Below are positions 43,743 to 50,821 of a DNA stretch of 64,000 nt, piece by piece. This DNA is from Pacificibacter marinus (lineage in GTDB: Bacteria > Pseudomonadota > Alphaproteobacteria > Rhodobacterales > Rhodobacteraceae). Numbering within the stretch: position 1 is the stretch's first letter; every line of letters begins with the position of its first letter. The position numbers and the translations under genes were made by a program. The stretch is taken from the NCBI RefSeq assembly GCF_018860665.1, contig NZ_JAHKPK010000025.1, positions 224,279 through 288,278 of the forward strand, read 5' to 3'. The notes beneath the pieces were generated by a model. It was not told the origin of the DNA. It searched no databases and worked only from the letters and a program-made list of their open reading frames with translations.

Positions 43743-44893
43743 AAAATCCCATCACGGATAAAATCCCACGGCTACGCCAACGCGCCCGCGCAAATGGCTC
43801 TTGGCGCATTTGGTGGGAACCAGAAACCGCGATCCGCCCCTTGGGCTTTGCTGTCACCGAACTGGATGAAAAACGCCTCACATGGTCGATCCGTGAAGCC
43901 AAGCGGCTAAACAAAGACGTGGACACCGCCCGCGTGACCGGCGCCGCCCCGTCGCGCGCCTCTGGCGATAGATCGATGTCAGCTTTGATCACAACCTACA
44001 CCCACGGCCGCAGGTTCAAAAAGCTCGCCATCAAAACCCAAGCCAGCTATCGCAGCAATCTTAAATTGATCGATGAAAAATGGGGCGAAACATCCGTCTT
44101 AGAATTTTCCAAACCGATCATCGTCGCCTGGTACGAAACCAATTACGAATGCCGCGGCAAAACCCAAGCTGTCGCACTCAACCGGATGCTGTCTATTTTG
44201 TTCGAGTTTGCAGAAACGCACGGCTGGCGGCCGGAAAACACCAATCCCGCGCGCCGCATTGGCGCAGAGATCCCCAAAGGGCGCAGACGCCAAGGCACTT
44301 GGGAAGAAACCGACGCACTGATTGAAGCCGCCGAAACACTTGGCTGGCACAACATGGCCATCGGCATTGGCCTATCGCTTTATCAAGGTCAAAGACAAAC
44401 AGACGTGTTCCTGGCAAAGCCCACAGATTTTGAATGGGGCAACATCCTAAAAGACAACACGCTGACCTCCGCACTGATTTGGACGCTGCGACGCTCCAAG
44501 CGCCAAAACATGGGCACAACGCCCATCCATGCAGAAATCAGCCTCAAACTGGCACAGCTGCTCTTAGAGCGCGACGATGACGCCCCCGCGCTGTTGATCG
44601 ATGAAAGCACGCGCAAGCCCTATGACGCCAACCTATTCGGCAAACGCTTTCGCGCGATCCGCGATGAAGCGGCCAAAAAAGTGCCATCGCTGCGCGACGT
44701 TCAATTTCGCGATCTGCGCCGCACCTTTGCCAAACGCGCCCGCGAAGGCGGATCAACCATAGAAGACACCGCCGACGTGCTTGGCAACTCAGCCGCCAAA
44801 AGCCCGCAGCTGGCCGAAATCTACATGGCATCCCAACTCGCCACCACCACACGCGCGGTCAACGCCGTGACCAGACCCAAAGGTGACACATGA
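43739..44893 (+). CDS. int: Tyrosine-recombinase integrase
   Basis: The 384-residue phage integrase has an N-terminal SAM-like DNA-binding domain (SALITTYTHGRRFKKLAIKT) and a catalytic domain with Arg219 in LSLYQGQRQTDVFLA, a box II FRDLRRTFAKRA in which the first position of HxxR is Arg324 and the second Arg is Arg327, and Tyr362 in LAEIYMASQ as nucleophile. It lies at the attR end and would recombine attP with tRNA-His. The His-to-Arg change in box II occurs in other integrases and need not inactivate it. Confidence 0.92.
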   Translation: MKNPITDKIPRLRQRARANGSWRIWWEPETAIRPLGFAVTELDEKRLTWSIREAKRLNKDVDTARVTGAAPSRASGDRSMSALITTYTHGRRFKKLAIKTQASYRSNLKLIDEKWGETSVLEFSKPIIVAWYETNYECRGKTQAVALNRMLSILFEFAETHGWRPENTNPARRIGAEIPKGRRRQGTWEETDALIEAAETLGWHNMAIGIGLSLYQGQRQTDVFLAKPTDFEWGNILKDNTLTSALIWTLRRSKRQNMGTTPIHAEISLKLAQLLLERDDDAPALLIDESTRKPYDANLFGKRFRAIRDEAAKKVPSLRDVQFRDLRRTFAKRAREGGSTIEDTADVLGNSAAKSPQLAEIYMASQLATTTRAVNAVTRPKGDT

Positions 44894-45075
44894 CGGACGC
44901 TAAGAAAAACACATGTAATACATGTCGATATTTTCAAGCCCATAGATGCCTGAGATTTCCGCCCCAGCGCGCTCCGCTTATCATTGCCGGATGGTCGTTT
45001 TTTACATCAGACAAAAACCCAGAAGCTAAGCGAACTGGATGGTGCGGTGAATATAAATCCAACGAACCCAAATAA
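44890..45075 (+). CDS. Small four-cysteine phage protein
   Basis: The 61-residue protein (MTDAKKNTCNTCRYFQAHRC) has a CxxC pair, a third Cys after eight residues and a fourth in GWCGEY, which could bind zinc or an iron-sulfur cluster. ATG 44890 overlaps the integrase stop (ATGA). Related short Cys proteins with WCGE(Y/F) endings are known in phages of this bacterial group, but without assigned function. Confidence 0.65.
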   Translation: MTDAKKNTCNTCRYFQAHRCLRFPPQRAPLIIAGWSFFTSDKNPEAKRTGWCGEYKSNEPK

Positions 45076-45098
45076 CCCAGCAATTTTGGAAAAAACAA

Positions 45099-45383
45099 AT
45101 GTCAGACCTACACACAAAATCATTTAACCTCGGCATCATCATGGGGGCGATTGTCGCCAATCAAGCCTACGACGAACCAAGAGTTTGCGCCCATGCGATC
45201 TCAGACACAGGTGCGGATCTCGAAAGCCTAATCGGCATCGAACTATCACCAGGCGAACTCAAATCCCTCTATGACCTTCTAGATGAAATGGCACCACCTA
45301 TTCGACGCATCTTTGTCACGTCCCTCGATGAAGACGGAAACGTGCGCGTTGACGCCATCGATGCAAAAGAACAAGCGGCATGA
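45099..45383 (+). CDS. Small acidic phage protein
   Basis: The 94-residue protein (MSDLHTKSFNLGIIMGAIVA) has a short hydrophobic N-terminal stretch, then an acidic helical/beta part (SPGELKSLYDLLDEMAPPIR). No family is recognised. It overlaps the next frame by ATGA. It is one of three rightward genes between integrase and attR and may be cargo. Confidence 0.55.
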   Translation: MSDLHTKSFNLGIIMGAIVANQAYDEPRVCAHAISDTGADLESLIGIELSPGELKSLYDLLDEMAPPIRRIFVTSLDEDGNVRVDAIDAKEQAA

Positions 45384-45655
45384 ACAAAAACGATTTCGAT
45401 ACAATGGCCAAAAAATTCGGGGAAACCGCGTCCGGACTATCAAATCTCGGCGCGCTCCTGGTCTTTTACTACGAGGCAGGAATGATCGAATTTGTGGGAA
45501 ATCCGACAGCGTCCGACTCGGACGGACTCGGACAGTCGGACGGACGAAATCAGCCGTTTTCTTATCTATTTGAAAATAAAAGGGGGAAATGGTACCACCT
45601 CCTGGTCTCGAACCAGGGACCTCCTGATCCACAATCAGGCGCTCTAACCAACTGA
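45380..45655 (+). CDS. Small gene running through attR into the tRNA-His antisense strand
   Basis: The 91-residue frame (MNKNDFDTMAKKFGETASGL) overlaps the preceding stop (ATGA). Its last about 22 codons are the attR core and the 5' half of tRNA-His read in antisense, so the C-terminus differs between the integrated and the circular phage. Residues about 43-54 (ASDSDGLGQSDG) are encoded by the TCGGAC repeats. No family is recognised. Confidence 0.5.
   Translation: MNKNDFDTMAKKFGETASGLSNLGALLVFYYEAGMIEFVGNPTASDSDGLGQSDGRNQPFSYLFENKRGKWYHLLVSNQGPPDPQSGALTN
45502..45541. repeat. TCGGAC/TCCGAC repeat cluster near attR
   Basis: TCCGAC stands at 45502 and 45512, TCGGAC at 45518, 45528 and 45536, so five copies lie within 40 bp, in both orientations and with about 10-bp spacing. 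One helical turn per copy, 50 bp from the att core and close to the integrase gene, fits integrase or excisionase arm sites. It is also within a coding frame. Confidence 0.5.
45590..45637. repeat. attR core (48-bp direct repeat)
   Basis: Identical to 9225-9272. It covers the 3' half of tRNA-His including CCA. Integration here keeps the tRNA complete, with its 3' half supplied by phage DNA. Confidence 0.93.
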
Positions 45656-45666
45656 GCTAAGGCGGC
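45590..45666 (-). tRNA. tRNA-His (anticodon GTG), prophage attachment site
   Basis: Read on the minus strand the sequence folds as a tRNA: acceptor GCCGCCT pairs with AGGTGGT, D-arm AGCTCAGTTGGTTAGAGC, anticodon loop TTGTGGA with GTG, T-arm with GGTTCGAGACC, and an encoded CCA. The discriminator is A73, and the base before G1 is T, so the encoded G-1 found in most bacterial tRNA-His is absent. This is known for many alphaproteobacteria. Confidence 0.95.
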
Positions 45667-45883
45667 ACTTGTGGGGTGATTTACGGAAGGTGCTGGGTGA
45701 ATGCAAGAGCAAGATTGCGCATTTTGACGATTTTTTCGCGGAAGCCCTCCGCCCGCCTTTCTACACGTCCTTTTGTGGTGGTTGTCGCGCAGCAGGGTCC
45801 ACAGTCACAACACAGCCACAGCGCGCCCTTGCACACAGCTGTCTTTGGGCTTATTTCAACAGGCAATCCAAAGGAGCAAGGTT

Positions 45884-46072
45884 ATGAGCATCAATAAAGA
45901 AAGCGACGTCGAGGCGAACATCCAAATCGGCCCCACCACGCTTGGCATGGTGCGCATCTATATCGAAGGTGAAGGCCTTGAGATTCCGATGGATTTCGAT
46001 CCTGAAGAAGCCGAGGAAATCGCCGAAGAAATTCGCGCGGCGGCCGCCCAAGCGCGGGCCCTAGCGAAATAG
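45884..46072 (+). CDS. DUF6324-type small conserved protein
   Basis: The 62-residue protein (MSINKESDVEANIQIGPTTL) contains GMVRIYIEGEGLEIPMDFDP and an acidic helix, as in the DUF6324 family that I associate with Rhodobacteraceae. AAGGAG lies 7 bases ahead of ATG 45884. It is the first host gene beyond the tRNA. Function unknown. The gap 45667-45883 shows no gene. Confidence 0.8.
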   Translation: MSINKESDVEANIQIGPTTLGMVRIYIEGEGLEIPMDFDPEEAEEIAEEIRAAAAQARALAK

Positions 46073-46252
46073 CCGCCAGCGGTTGACCTTAAGGGCAAAG
46101 GCCCTCGAATGTCCTGTATGAGCGCCAAAGGGACGGCGCGTGAATCCCTTGCTCCTTGACCCCGCGCACAGATCGCATCATGAGCTATGCAATGGATTTG
46201 ACGGGGCCCACGCCCTGCAAGATCAATCACGCGCACCCAAAGGGGCCATCTC

Positions 46253-46666
46253 ATGACCGACAACACCATCCGCAAAGCCATTTATGTCAAAGCCTCACGC
46301 GTTCGAATCTGGGATCACCTGACCAAACCTGAACGGCTCAAAGCCTGGTTTCATGTGCCATCTGTTGAACTGACTATGGGTGAGCCCTATGAGATGTTCG
46401 AACGCGACAGCGGTGAAAAGCTGTGCTGGGGTCGCGTGCGCGATGCGACGCCTTACGACCGCTTGGAATACACCTTTTCGATGGCGCAGACCAACGGCGT
46501 GAAATCCAAGGTGATCTGGTCCCTCAAAGAGGTCGAAAACATCACCCGTTTGTCGCTGGTGCATTCTGGCCTGCCCCGCAAAGCCGAAGAACTTGGATTG
46601 ACGCTGGCGCTGGACAAAGGCTGGGACGACCACATCGCCGCGCTGCGCGTGGCTTTGAGCGCTTAA
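46253..46666 (+). CDS. SRPBCC / AHSA1-like (START-fold) protein
   Basis: The 137-residue protein has the typical AHSA1 pattern: early IYVKASRVRIWDHLTKPERL then KAWF, a central pair of strands (YDRLEYTFSM), and an amphipathic end GLTLALDKGWDDHIAALRVA. Such proteins bind hydrophobic ligands or help stress responses. No regulatory partner (ArsR type) is next to it. The upstream gap of 180 bp has no gene. Confidence 0.85.
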   Translation: MTDNTIRKAIYVKASRVRIWDHLTKPERLKAWFHVPSVELTMGEPYEMFERDSGEKLCWGRVRDATPYDRLEYTFSMAQTNGVKSKVIWSLKEVENITRLSLVHSGLPRKAEELGLTLALDKGWDDHIAALRVALSA

Positions 46667-46759
46667 CAGCCGCCCCAGAGACACAGATCGGCGCACAGGC
46701 ACTGATCTTATGACAAACTGCATGTGGCCCCTTGCCGAGGGGCCGCACAGGCACTAGGT

Positions 46760-46945
46760 GTTGAGACGGCGGGATCTGCTCGGTTCGTTCACATGGGCGC
46801 AAGACTCCGGTGGCCTTACGCAACCGTACGGGAGCTGGCTCTGTCCGGACCCTGGTCCTTTTACCTGGCGCCCACCTGATATAATCAGGCTTCGGGAGCA
46901 TACGCGTCGCAACGACTGCTGCGGTCCCCCGCCACCTTTTCCCTT
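46760..46945 (+). ncRNA. ssrS: Probable 6S RNA
   Basis: This gene-free stretch of about 185 bases can form a long closed rod: GGCGGG near 46767 pairs with CCCGCC near 46930, with further pairing inside and a large unpaired centre. Segments such as ACGGGAGCTGGCTCTGTCCG and GGCTTCGGGAGCATACGCG resemble alphaproteobacterial 6S RNA as I remember it. 6S RNA mimics an open promoter and binds the housekeeping RNA polymerase. Ends are approximate; identification is from structure and memory, without a covariance-model search. Confidence 0.65.
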
Positions 46946-46972
46946 TGGACCCTGCGAATAACCCCGTGTGCT

Positions 46973-47293
46973 TTAAAAACGCTTGGGCGCCTTGGGCGAA
47001 ACTTGCGTGGCGATAACACGCACAGGTTCATGAAAAACGACATCACCTTTGCCACCTTGATCATCGTCATCGCGATCCGCCATACGCATAACAGAAATGG
47101 CGAATTGCACACCGGAAAACACGATACCATTAGACACCCAAAGCACTGCAACGGCCAAAATTCCCATGTCGGAATGGCTTATCAAATGCCATAGATTGGC
47201 GACATTCAATGCCAAGAGCACCCCCACGAAGGCGGCGGCGATGGCAAAGCCGATCAGAACTTGGGTGATATAAAGACGAATAAGTTTTGGCAC
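46973..47293 (-). CDS. Conserved two-TM membrane protein
   Basis: The 106-residue protein starts at GTG 47293 with AGGA upstream. It has two membrane segments, about residues 9-30 (TQVLIGFAIAAAFVGVLLAL) and 42-66 (MGILAVAVLWVSNGIVFSGV), then a charged cytoplasmic tail with RMADRDDDDQGGKGDVVF. No function is known. It is isolated from the nusB operon by a terminator. Confidence 0.75.
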   Translation of the reverse strand: MPKLIRLYITQVLIGFAIAAAFVGVLLALNVANLWHLISHSDMGILAVAVLWVSNGIVFSGVQFAISVMRMADRDDDDQGGKGDVVFHEPVRVIATQVSPKAPKRF

Positions 47294-47340
47294 GGGACAT
47301 TCCTGTTCGAATTTCAGTGAAACCCTTTAAGGTTGCGCAT

Positions 47341-47370
47341 AAAAAAAGGGTAGGCTTTTGGCCCACCCTG
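47341..47370 (-). terminator. Terminator of the ribE-ribH-nusB operon
   Basis: Stem AGGGTAGGC / GCCCACCCT (47347-47355 and 47361-47369, one mismatch) is followed on the minus strand by T7 (47341-47347). It lies about 140 bp after the nusB stop, beyond the three repeat units. Confidence 0.88.
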
Positions 47371-47373
47371 TTC

Positions 47374-47541
47374 AATTTTGCAAAATGTCGCGGCGGGTCT
47401 TACGCCGTAAATGCGCACACACGCACTTCAACACCATAGATTTGCTCGCGCGGCCTTACGCCTTTAAGGCTTCGGGCCGGACTTCAGCATGTTTGATTTG
47501 CTCGTCCGACCTTACGCTTTAAATGCTTCAGGCCGGACTTC
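47374..47541 (-). repeat. Three degenerate 56-bp tandem units covering the nusB 3' end
   Basis: On the minus strand, units 47486-47541, 47430-47485 and 47374-47429 are each 56 bp. Each begins GAAGT and carries a GCGTAA stop at about the same place; the first two also share GAAGTCCGGCC and GCAAATC. The first contains the real end of nusB (EVRPEAFKA stop), the second a near copy reading EVRPEALKA stop, the third is more decayed. The array is a partial gene-end duplication. Confidence 0.75.
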
Positions 47542-48003
47542 GCGGGCCATATGATCTAAAACAGCATTCACGAATTTAGATTCCTTGCCGTCAGGATAAA
47601 ACCCTTTGGCCACATCGACAAATTCAGTGATCACAACTTTCGGCGGTGTGCGTCCCGAAATCAACTCGCCGCCAGCGGCACGAAACAAGGCCCGCATGGT
47701 GCTGTCGATACGGCCAATAGGCCATTTCGCCACCAAAGCGCGGTCTGTCATTTGGTCGATTTTCACCTGATCGTTTACGGCCAGCTCGGTGATCTCGTGA
47801 AACAGATCGGAGTCGCCATCGATGAACAGGCCCTCTTCTTCGGTCTCTAAGCCAAAAAAGTGGTCGTAAAATTGGCGACGGACTTTGTCCACGGTCATAT
47901 CCGAGGCTTCCATCTGAAACAGGGCCTGCACCGCGTATAAGCGGGCGGCGGATCTCATGTCGCGTTTTGAGGGCGGCTTCAGGTGTGAGTGATCTTCGGT
48001 CAT
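47512..48003 (-). CDS. nusB: Transcription antitermination factor NusB
   Basis: The 163-residue helical RNA-binding protein has the NusB pattern: KRDMRSAARLYAVQALFQME near the N-terminus and RAAGGELISGRTPPKVVITE followed by FVDVAKGFYPDGKESKFVNA, VLDHMA near the end. With NusE (S10) it binds boxA RNA and promotes antitermination of rRNA operons. It overlaps ribH by ATGA, the usual rib-nusB arrangement. Its last codons are part of a tandem repeat. Confidence 0.96.
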   Translation of the reverse strand: MTEDHSHLKPPSKRDMRSAARLYAVQALFQMEASDMTVDKVRRQFYDHFFGLETEEEGLFIDGDSDLFHEITELAVNDQVKIDQMTDRALVAKWPIGRIDSTMRALFRAAGGELISGRTPPKVVITEFVDVAKGFYPDGKESKFVNAVLDHMAREVRPEAFKA

Positions 48004-48545
48004 GCGATATTTGGTCCCGTGTTTTCGCCCGCAAGGCGGATCGCGCCGGTGTTAAAGCCAACGCCCTTGCTCGGACGAGCCCATTTGCGGGAAAGTGCGA
48101 CAAGATGCAAGGCCGCAGCCGCCGCTTGGCCACCTTTATTACGACCTTTTGCCTCTGCACGCGCCTCAGCCTGTGATTTTGCCTCTACAGCCAATATCCC
48201 GTTGCCGATGCACAGGCCTGATATGCCCATCATTTGCAAAGCCTGCGACGAATCGTTGTTGGCAGTTTCAAACAGCGCAGTTTCCCCGCGGACAAGGCAA
48301 CCAAGCGCCACATAGCCGTCGAAATTCGACATGCGTTCCGCGATGGCGATGGCTGTAGGCAGTTCGCCCACACTGGGCACTTCGATCGTATCATAGGACA
48401 CACCAGCGTCCTCAAGCGTGGTTTTGGCACCCAGCACCAGCTCGTCAGAAATATCTTTAAAATACGGAGCAACCACGATCAAAAGTTTCACAGGATCGTC
48501 AAACTTAGGCAGGTCCAAAATATGCGGCTCAGGCTTGGACATCAT
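48000..48545 (-). CDS. ribH: 6,7-dimethyl-8-ribityllumazine synthase with altered active site
   Basis: The 181-residue protein joins the butanone phosphate and aminopyrimidine precursors of riboflavin. KLLIVVAPYFKDISDELVLG, FDGYVALGCLVRGETALFET and QAAAAALHLVALSRKW place it firmly in the family. In the motif that normally reads GETxH(F/Y), the histidine used for proton transfer is Leu91 (GETALF), and the usual substrate-binding G-A-x-E-I-P is PSVGELPTA. It may be a slow enzyme or a diverged paralogue. It overlaps both ribE and nusB by ATGA. Confidence 0.9.
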   Translation of the reverse strand: MMSKPEPHILDLPKFDDPVKLLIVVAPYFKDISDELVLGAKTTLEDAGVSYDTIEVPSVGELPTAIAIAERMSNFDGYVALGCLVRGETALFETANNDSSQALQMMGISGLCIGNGILAVEAKSQAEARAEAKGRNKGGQAAAAALHLVALSRKWARPSKGVGFNTGAIRLAGENTGPNIA

Positions 48546-49153
48546 TTATCCCAATCTTGCAAACGCGCCACGTAGCGCGCGACCGTGTCGATCTCTAGGT
48601 TGATCCGGTCGCCGACCTTCGCCTTGCCCCAGATTGTCACCTCTTGAGTATGCGGGATCACGTTGATGCCAAAATCGCAGCCATCAACTTCGTTCACTGT
48701 CAAAGACGTGCCGTTCAAGGCGACAGATCCTTTAGGCGCTATGAATTTAGCCAAGGCTTTTGGCGCGCGGAATGTCAGACGCGTGCTGTCGCCTTCATCG
48801 CGCATCTCGACCAGATCAGCCACGCCATCGACATGGCCCGATACGATATGCCCGCCCAGTTCGTCGCCCAGCTTCAAAGCGCGCTCTAAGTTCAACGGCG
48901 CACCGACGGTCCAATCGCCAATGTTGGTCAGGTCCACACTTTCGGCTGAGATTTGCACATCAAACCAGTTTTGCGGCGCATCTTGCCAAGTGGTCCCCAG
49001 CGCAATCACCGTCAAACAGACACCATTGCAGGCAATCGAGGCCCCGATATCGATACCATCGATGTCATAGGCACAACCGATGCGCGCACGCAGATCACCC
49101 TCTTGTTTCATATCAAGCACGCGCCCGATGTCTGTGATGATCCCAGTAAACAT
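48542..49153 (-). CDS. ribE: Riboflavin synthase alpha subunit
   Basis: The 203-residue enzyme dismutates two lumazine molecules to riboflavin. It opens with MFTGIITDIGRVLDM, the classic N-terminus, and contains two similar barrels, each with a C-N-G-x-C/L-N-G-x-S type turn: ACNGVCLTV and ALNGTSLTVNEVDG. GGHIVSGHVDGVA carries the substrate-binding histidines. It begins the ribE-ribH-nusB operon. No FMN riboswitch is seen in the 185-bp gap upstream. Confidence 0.96.
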   Translation of the reverse strand: MFTGIITDIGRVLDMKQEGDLRARIGCAYDIDGIDIGASIACNGVCLTVIALGTTWQDAPQNWFDVQISAESVDLTNIGDWTVGAPLNLERALKLGDELGGHIVSGHVDGVADLVEMRDEGDSTRLTFRAPKALAKFIAPKGSVALNGTSLTVNEVDGCDFGINVIPHTQEVTIWGKAKVGDRINLEIDTVARYVARLQDWDK

Positions 49154-49338
49154 AGCTGTCTCCGCCTTTATCCAGATCGGGCTTTTCCGTCCCGATGTCG
49201 TTGCCCCTAGACCTATCCGCCTGTTTGCTTGCTTTCAAGTGCGCAACGTTGTTTCCAGATGGTCACAAATCCGCCAGATTCACCATGCATTGACTATTTT
49301 GCAGCAGACTTATCCCTGTAAAACCGTATCACAGGCCC

Positions 49339-50643
49339 ATGATAGAACACAGTACAGCCCCCTCCTCAGATCAGCGCGTCTTTCTTATGCTCCAAGGCCC
49401 CCATGGGCCGTTCTTTTGGAAGCTGGGCAAAATGCTGCGCGCGGCTGGCGCTGAAACGTGGCGTGTGGGCTTTAACGCGGGCGACCGGGCGTTCTGGTTT
49501 TCCACCAAAAGTTTCATCCCTTTTGTCGGCAAAACCGAAGATTGGCCAGCTGAATTCGAAACCTTGGTGCGTGAAAAATCCGTCACAGATATTGTATTGT
49601 ATGGCGACACACGCCCCATGCACGCCATGGCGGTGACCCGTGCCAAAGCGCTTGGCCTGACCATTCATGTCTTTGAAGAAGGTTATCTGCGCCCCTATTG
49701 GTGCACTTATGAACGCGGCGGGTCCAACGGCAATTCCGAACTGATGTCGCTCTCTGTGGACGACATGCGCACAGCCTTGGCCAATGCCGAGCGCGACAAT
49801 ATCGAAGCCCCCGCCCATTGGGGCGACATGCGGCATCACATCTTTTACGGCGCTTTGTACCATTGGTTTGTGATGTTCCGAAACGGGGCGTTCAAACACT
49901 TCAAACGCCACCGTGAAATGTCTGTGTTTCAAGAGTTTTATTTGTACTTCAAACGCTTGATCATGATGCCCAGTCATTACTTGCGCCGATCTTGGTCTAC
50001 ACGCAGAATCAAAAACGGCGGTTATCCCTATCATATCTGCTTGTTGCAATTGGAACATGACACCAGTTTTAAGGTTCATTCGCCTTACGAAACCATGCCG
50101 GAATTCATCGCGGATGTGATCGAAGGCTTTGCACAGGGTGCAGCACGCCATCATCATCTGGTGTTCAAAGCACACCCGCTGGAAACAGATCGGCGCAACT
50201 TGAAATCCGAAGTCAAACGCATCGCCAAAGAACACGGCGTACTGGCGCGCGTTCATTATGTGCGTGGCGGGAAACTGGCGCAGTTGTTGAATTTCGCGCG
50301 CTCTGCCGTGACCGTGAACTCAACCGCGGGCCAACAGGTCTTATGGCGCGGCCTGCCCGTCAAAGTCTTTGGTGCTGCCGTTTACGACAAACCAGAATTC
50401 GTCTCGCGCCAGCCATTGCCTGAGTTTTTCAAACAGGCGGCGCGCCCAGACAAACGCGCCTATAGCATCTATCGCCAATTCCTTTTGGAAACCAGCCAAG
50501 TGCCCGGCGGATACTACTCGGCCGCAGGGCGCCGCCAATTGTTGCGACTCGTCGTGGACATGATGTTGGCACCAGAAGCCCCCTACGAGGCGCTGATGAT
50601 CGGGAAAGCCCCGCCACGGCTGCCCCTACAGGCAGGAAAATAG
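49339..50643 (+). CDS. kpsS: Capsular polysaccharide Kdo-transferase, KpsS-like
   Basis: The 434-residue protein resembles KpsS, which with KpsC builds the poly-Kdo linker on the lipid anchor of group 2 capsules. Motifs seen are VFLMLQGPHGPFFWKLGKML at the start, LTIHVFEEGYLRPYW, HLVFKAHPLE and the C-terminal VTVNSTAGQQVLWRGLPVKV. It starts a rightward capsule cluster between ribE and ribD. A direct in-frame start ATG 49339 fits the family length. Confidence 0.88.
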   Translation: MIEHSTAPSSDQRVFLMLQGPHGPFFWKLGKMLRAAGAETWRVGFNAGDRAFWFSTKSFIPFVGKTEDWPAEFETLVREKSVTDIVLYGDTRPMHAMAVTRAKALGLTIHVFEEGYLRPYWCTYERGGSNGNSELMSLSVDDMRTALANAERDNIEAPAHWGDMRHHIFYGALYHWFVMFRNGAFKHFKRHREMSVFQEFYLYFKRLIMMPSHYLRRSWSTRRIKNGGYPYHICLLQLEHDTSFKVHSPYETMPEFIADVIEGFAQGAARHHHLVFKAHPLETDRRNLKSEVKRIAKEHGVLARVHYVRGGKLAQLLNFARSAVTVNSTAGQQVLWRGLPVKVFGAAVYDKPEFVSRQPLPEFFKQAARPDKRAYSIYRQFLLETSQVPGGYYSAAGRRQLLRLVVDMMLAPEAPYEALMIGKAPPRLPLQAGK

Positions 50644-50821
50644 GCACTATATCTGGCGGGTATGTCTGCGTCCGTCCACATTCCCTGCGTACAAGCTGCG
50701 CCCCTGCAACACATTTTCAACTCCAACTGCATCGGGTGACCTCTGACTAGATTATTGCGGCCAACTTCAGTAGGATCACGACATAATGCGAGCACAATAA
50801 TGGCTCAGAGGAGACCGAGCA

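Larger units (their letters stand above)
9225..45637. mobile_element. Temperate T7-like podovirus prophage integrated in tRNA-His
   Basis: A 48-bp perfect direct repeat bounds the element at 9225-9272 and 45590-45637. Between the repeats lie, in phage order, an integrase beside attR, a repressor/Cro switch, early and replication genes, terminase, portal, scaffold, capsid, T7 gp11/gp12-like tail tube, gp14/15/16-like ejection proteins, tail fibre, lysozyme and spanins. No essential structural gene appears broken, so the prophage may be functional. There is no phage RNA or DNA polymerase of T7 type, so it must rely on host polymerases. A two-gene conversion cassette occupies the attL end. Confidence 0.95.

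Noticed and set aside
49154-49338. FMN riboswitch ahead of ribE
   Set aside because: The conserved RFN helices and boxes are not seen in this gap on the minus strand.
49366-50256. 296-codon minus-strand frame inside the kpsS-like gene
   Set aside because: Antisense shadow; no recognisable domain and the sense frame is a clear family member.
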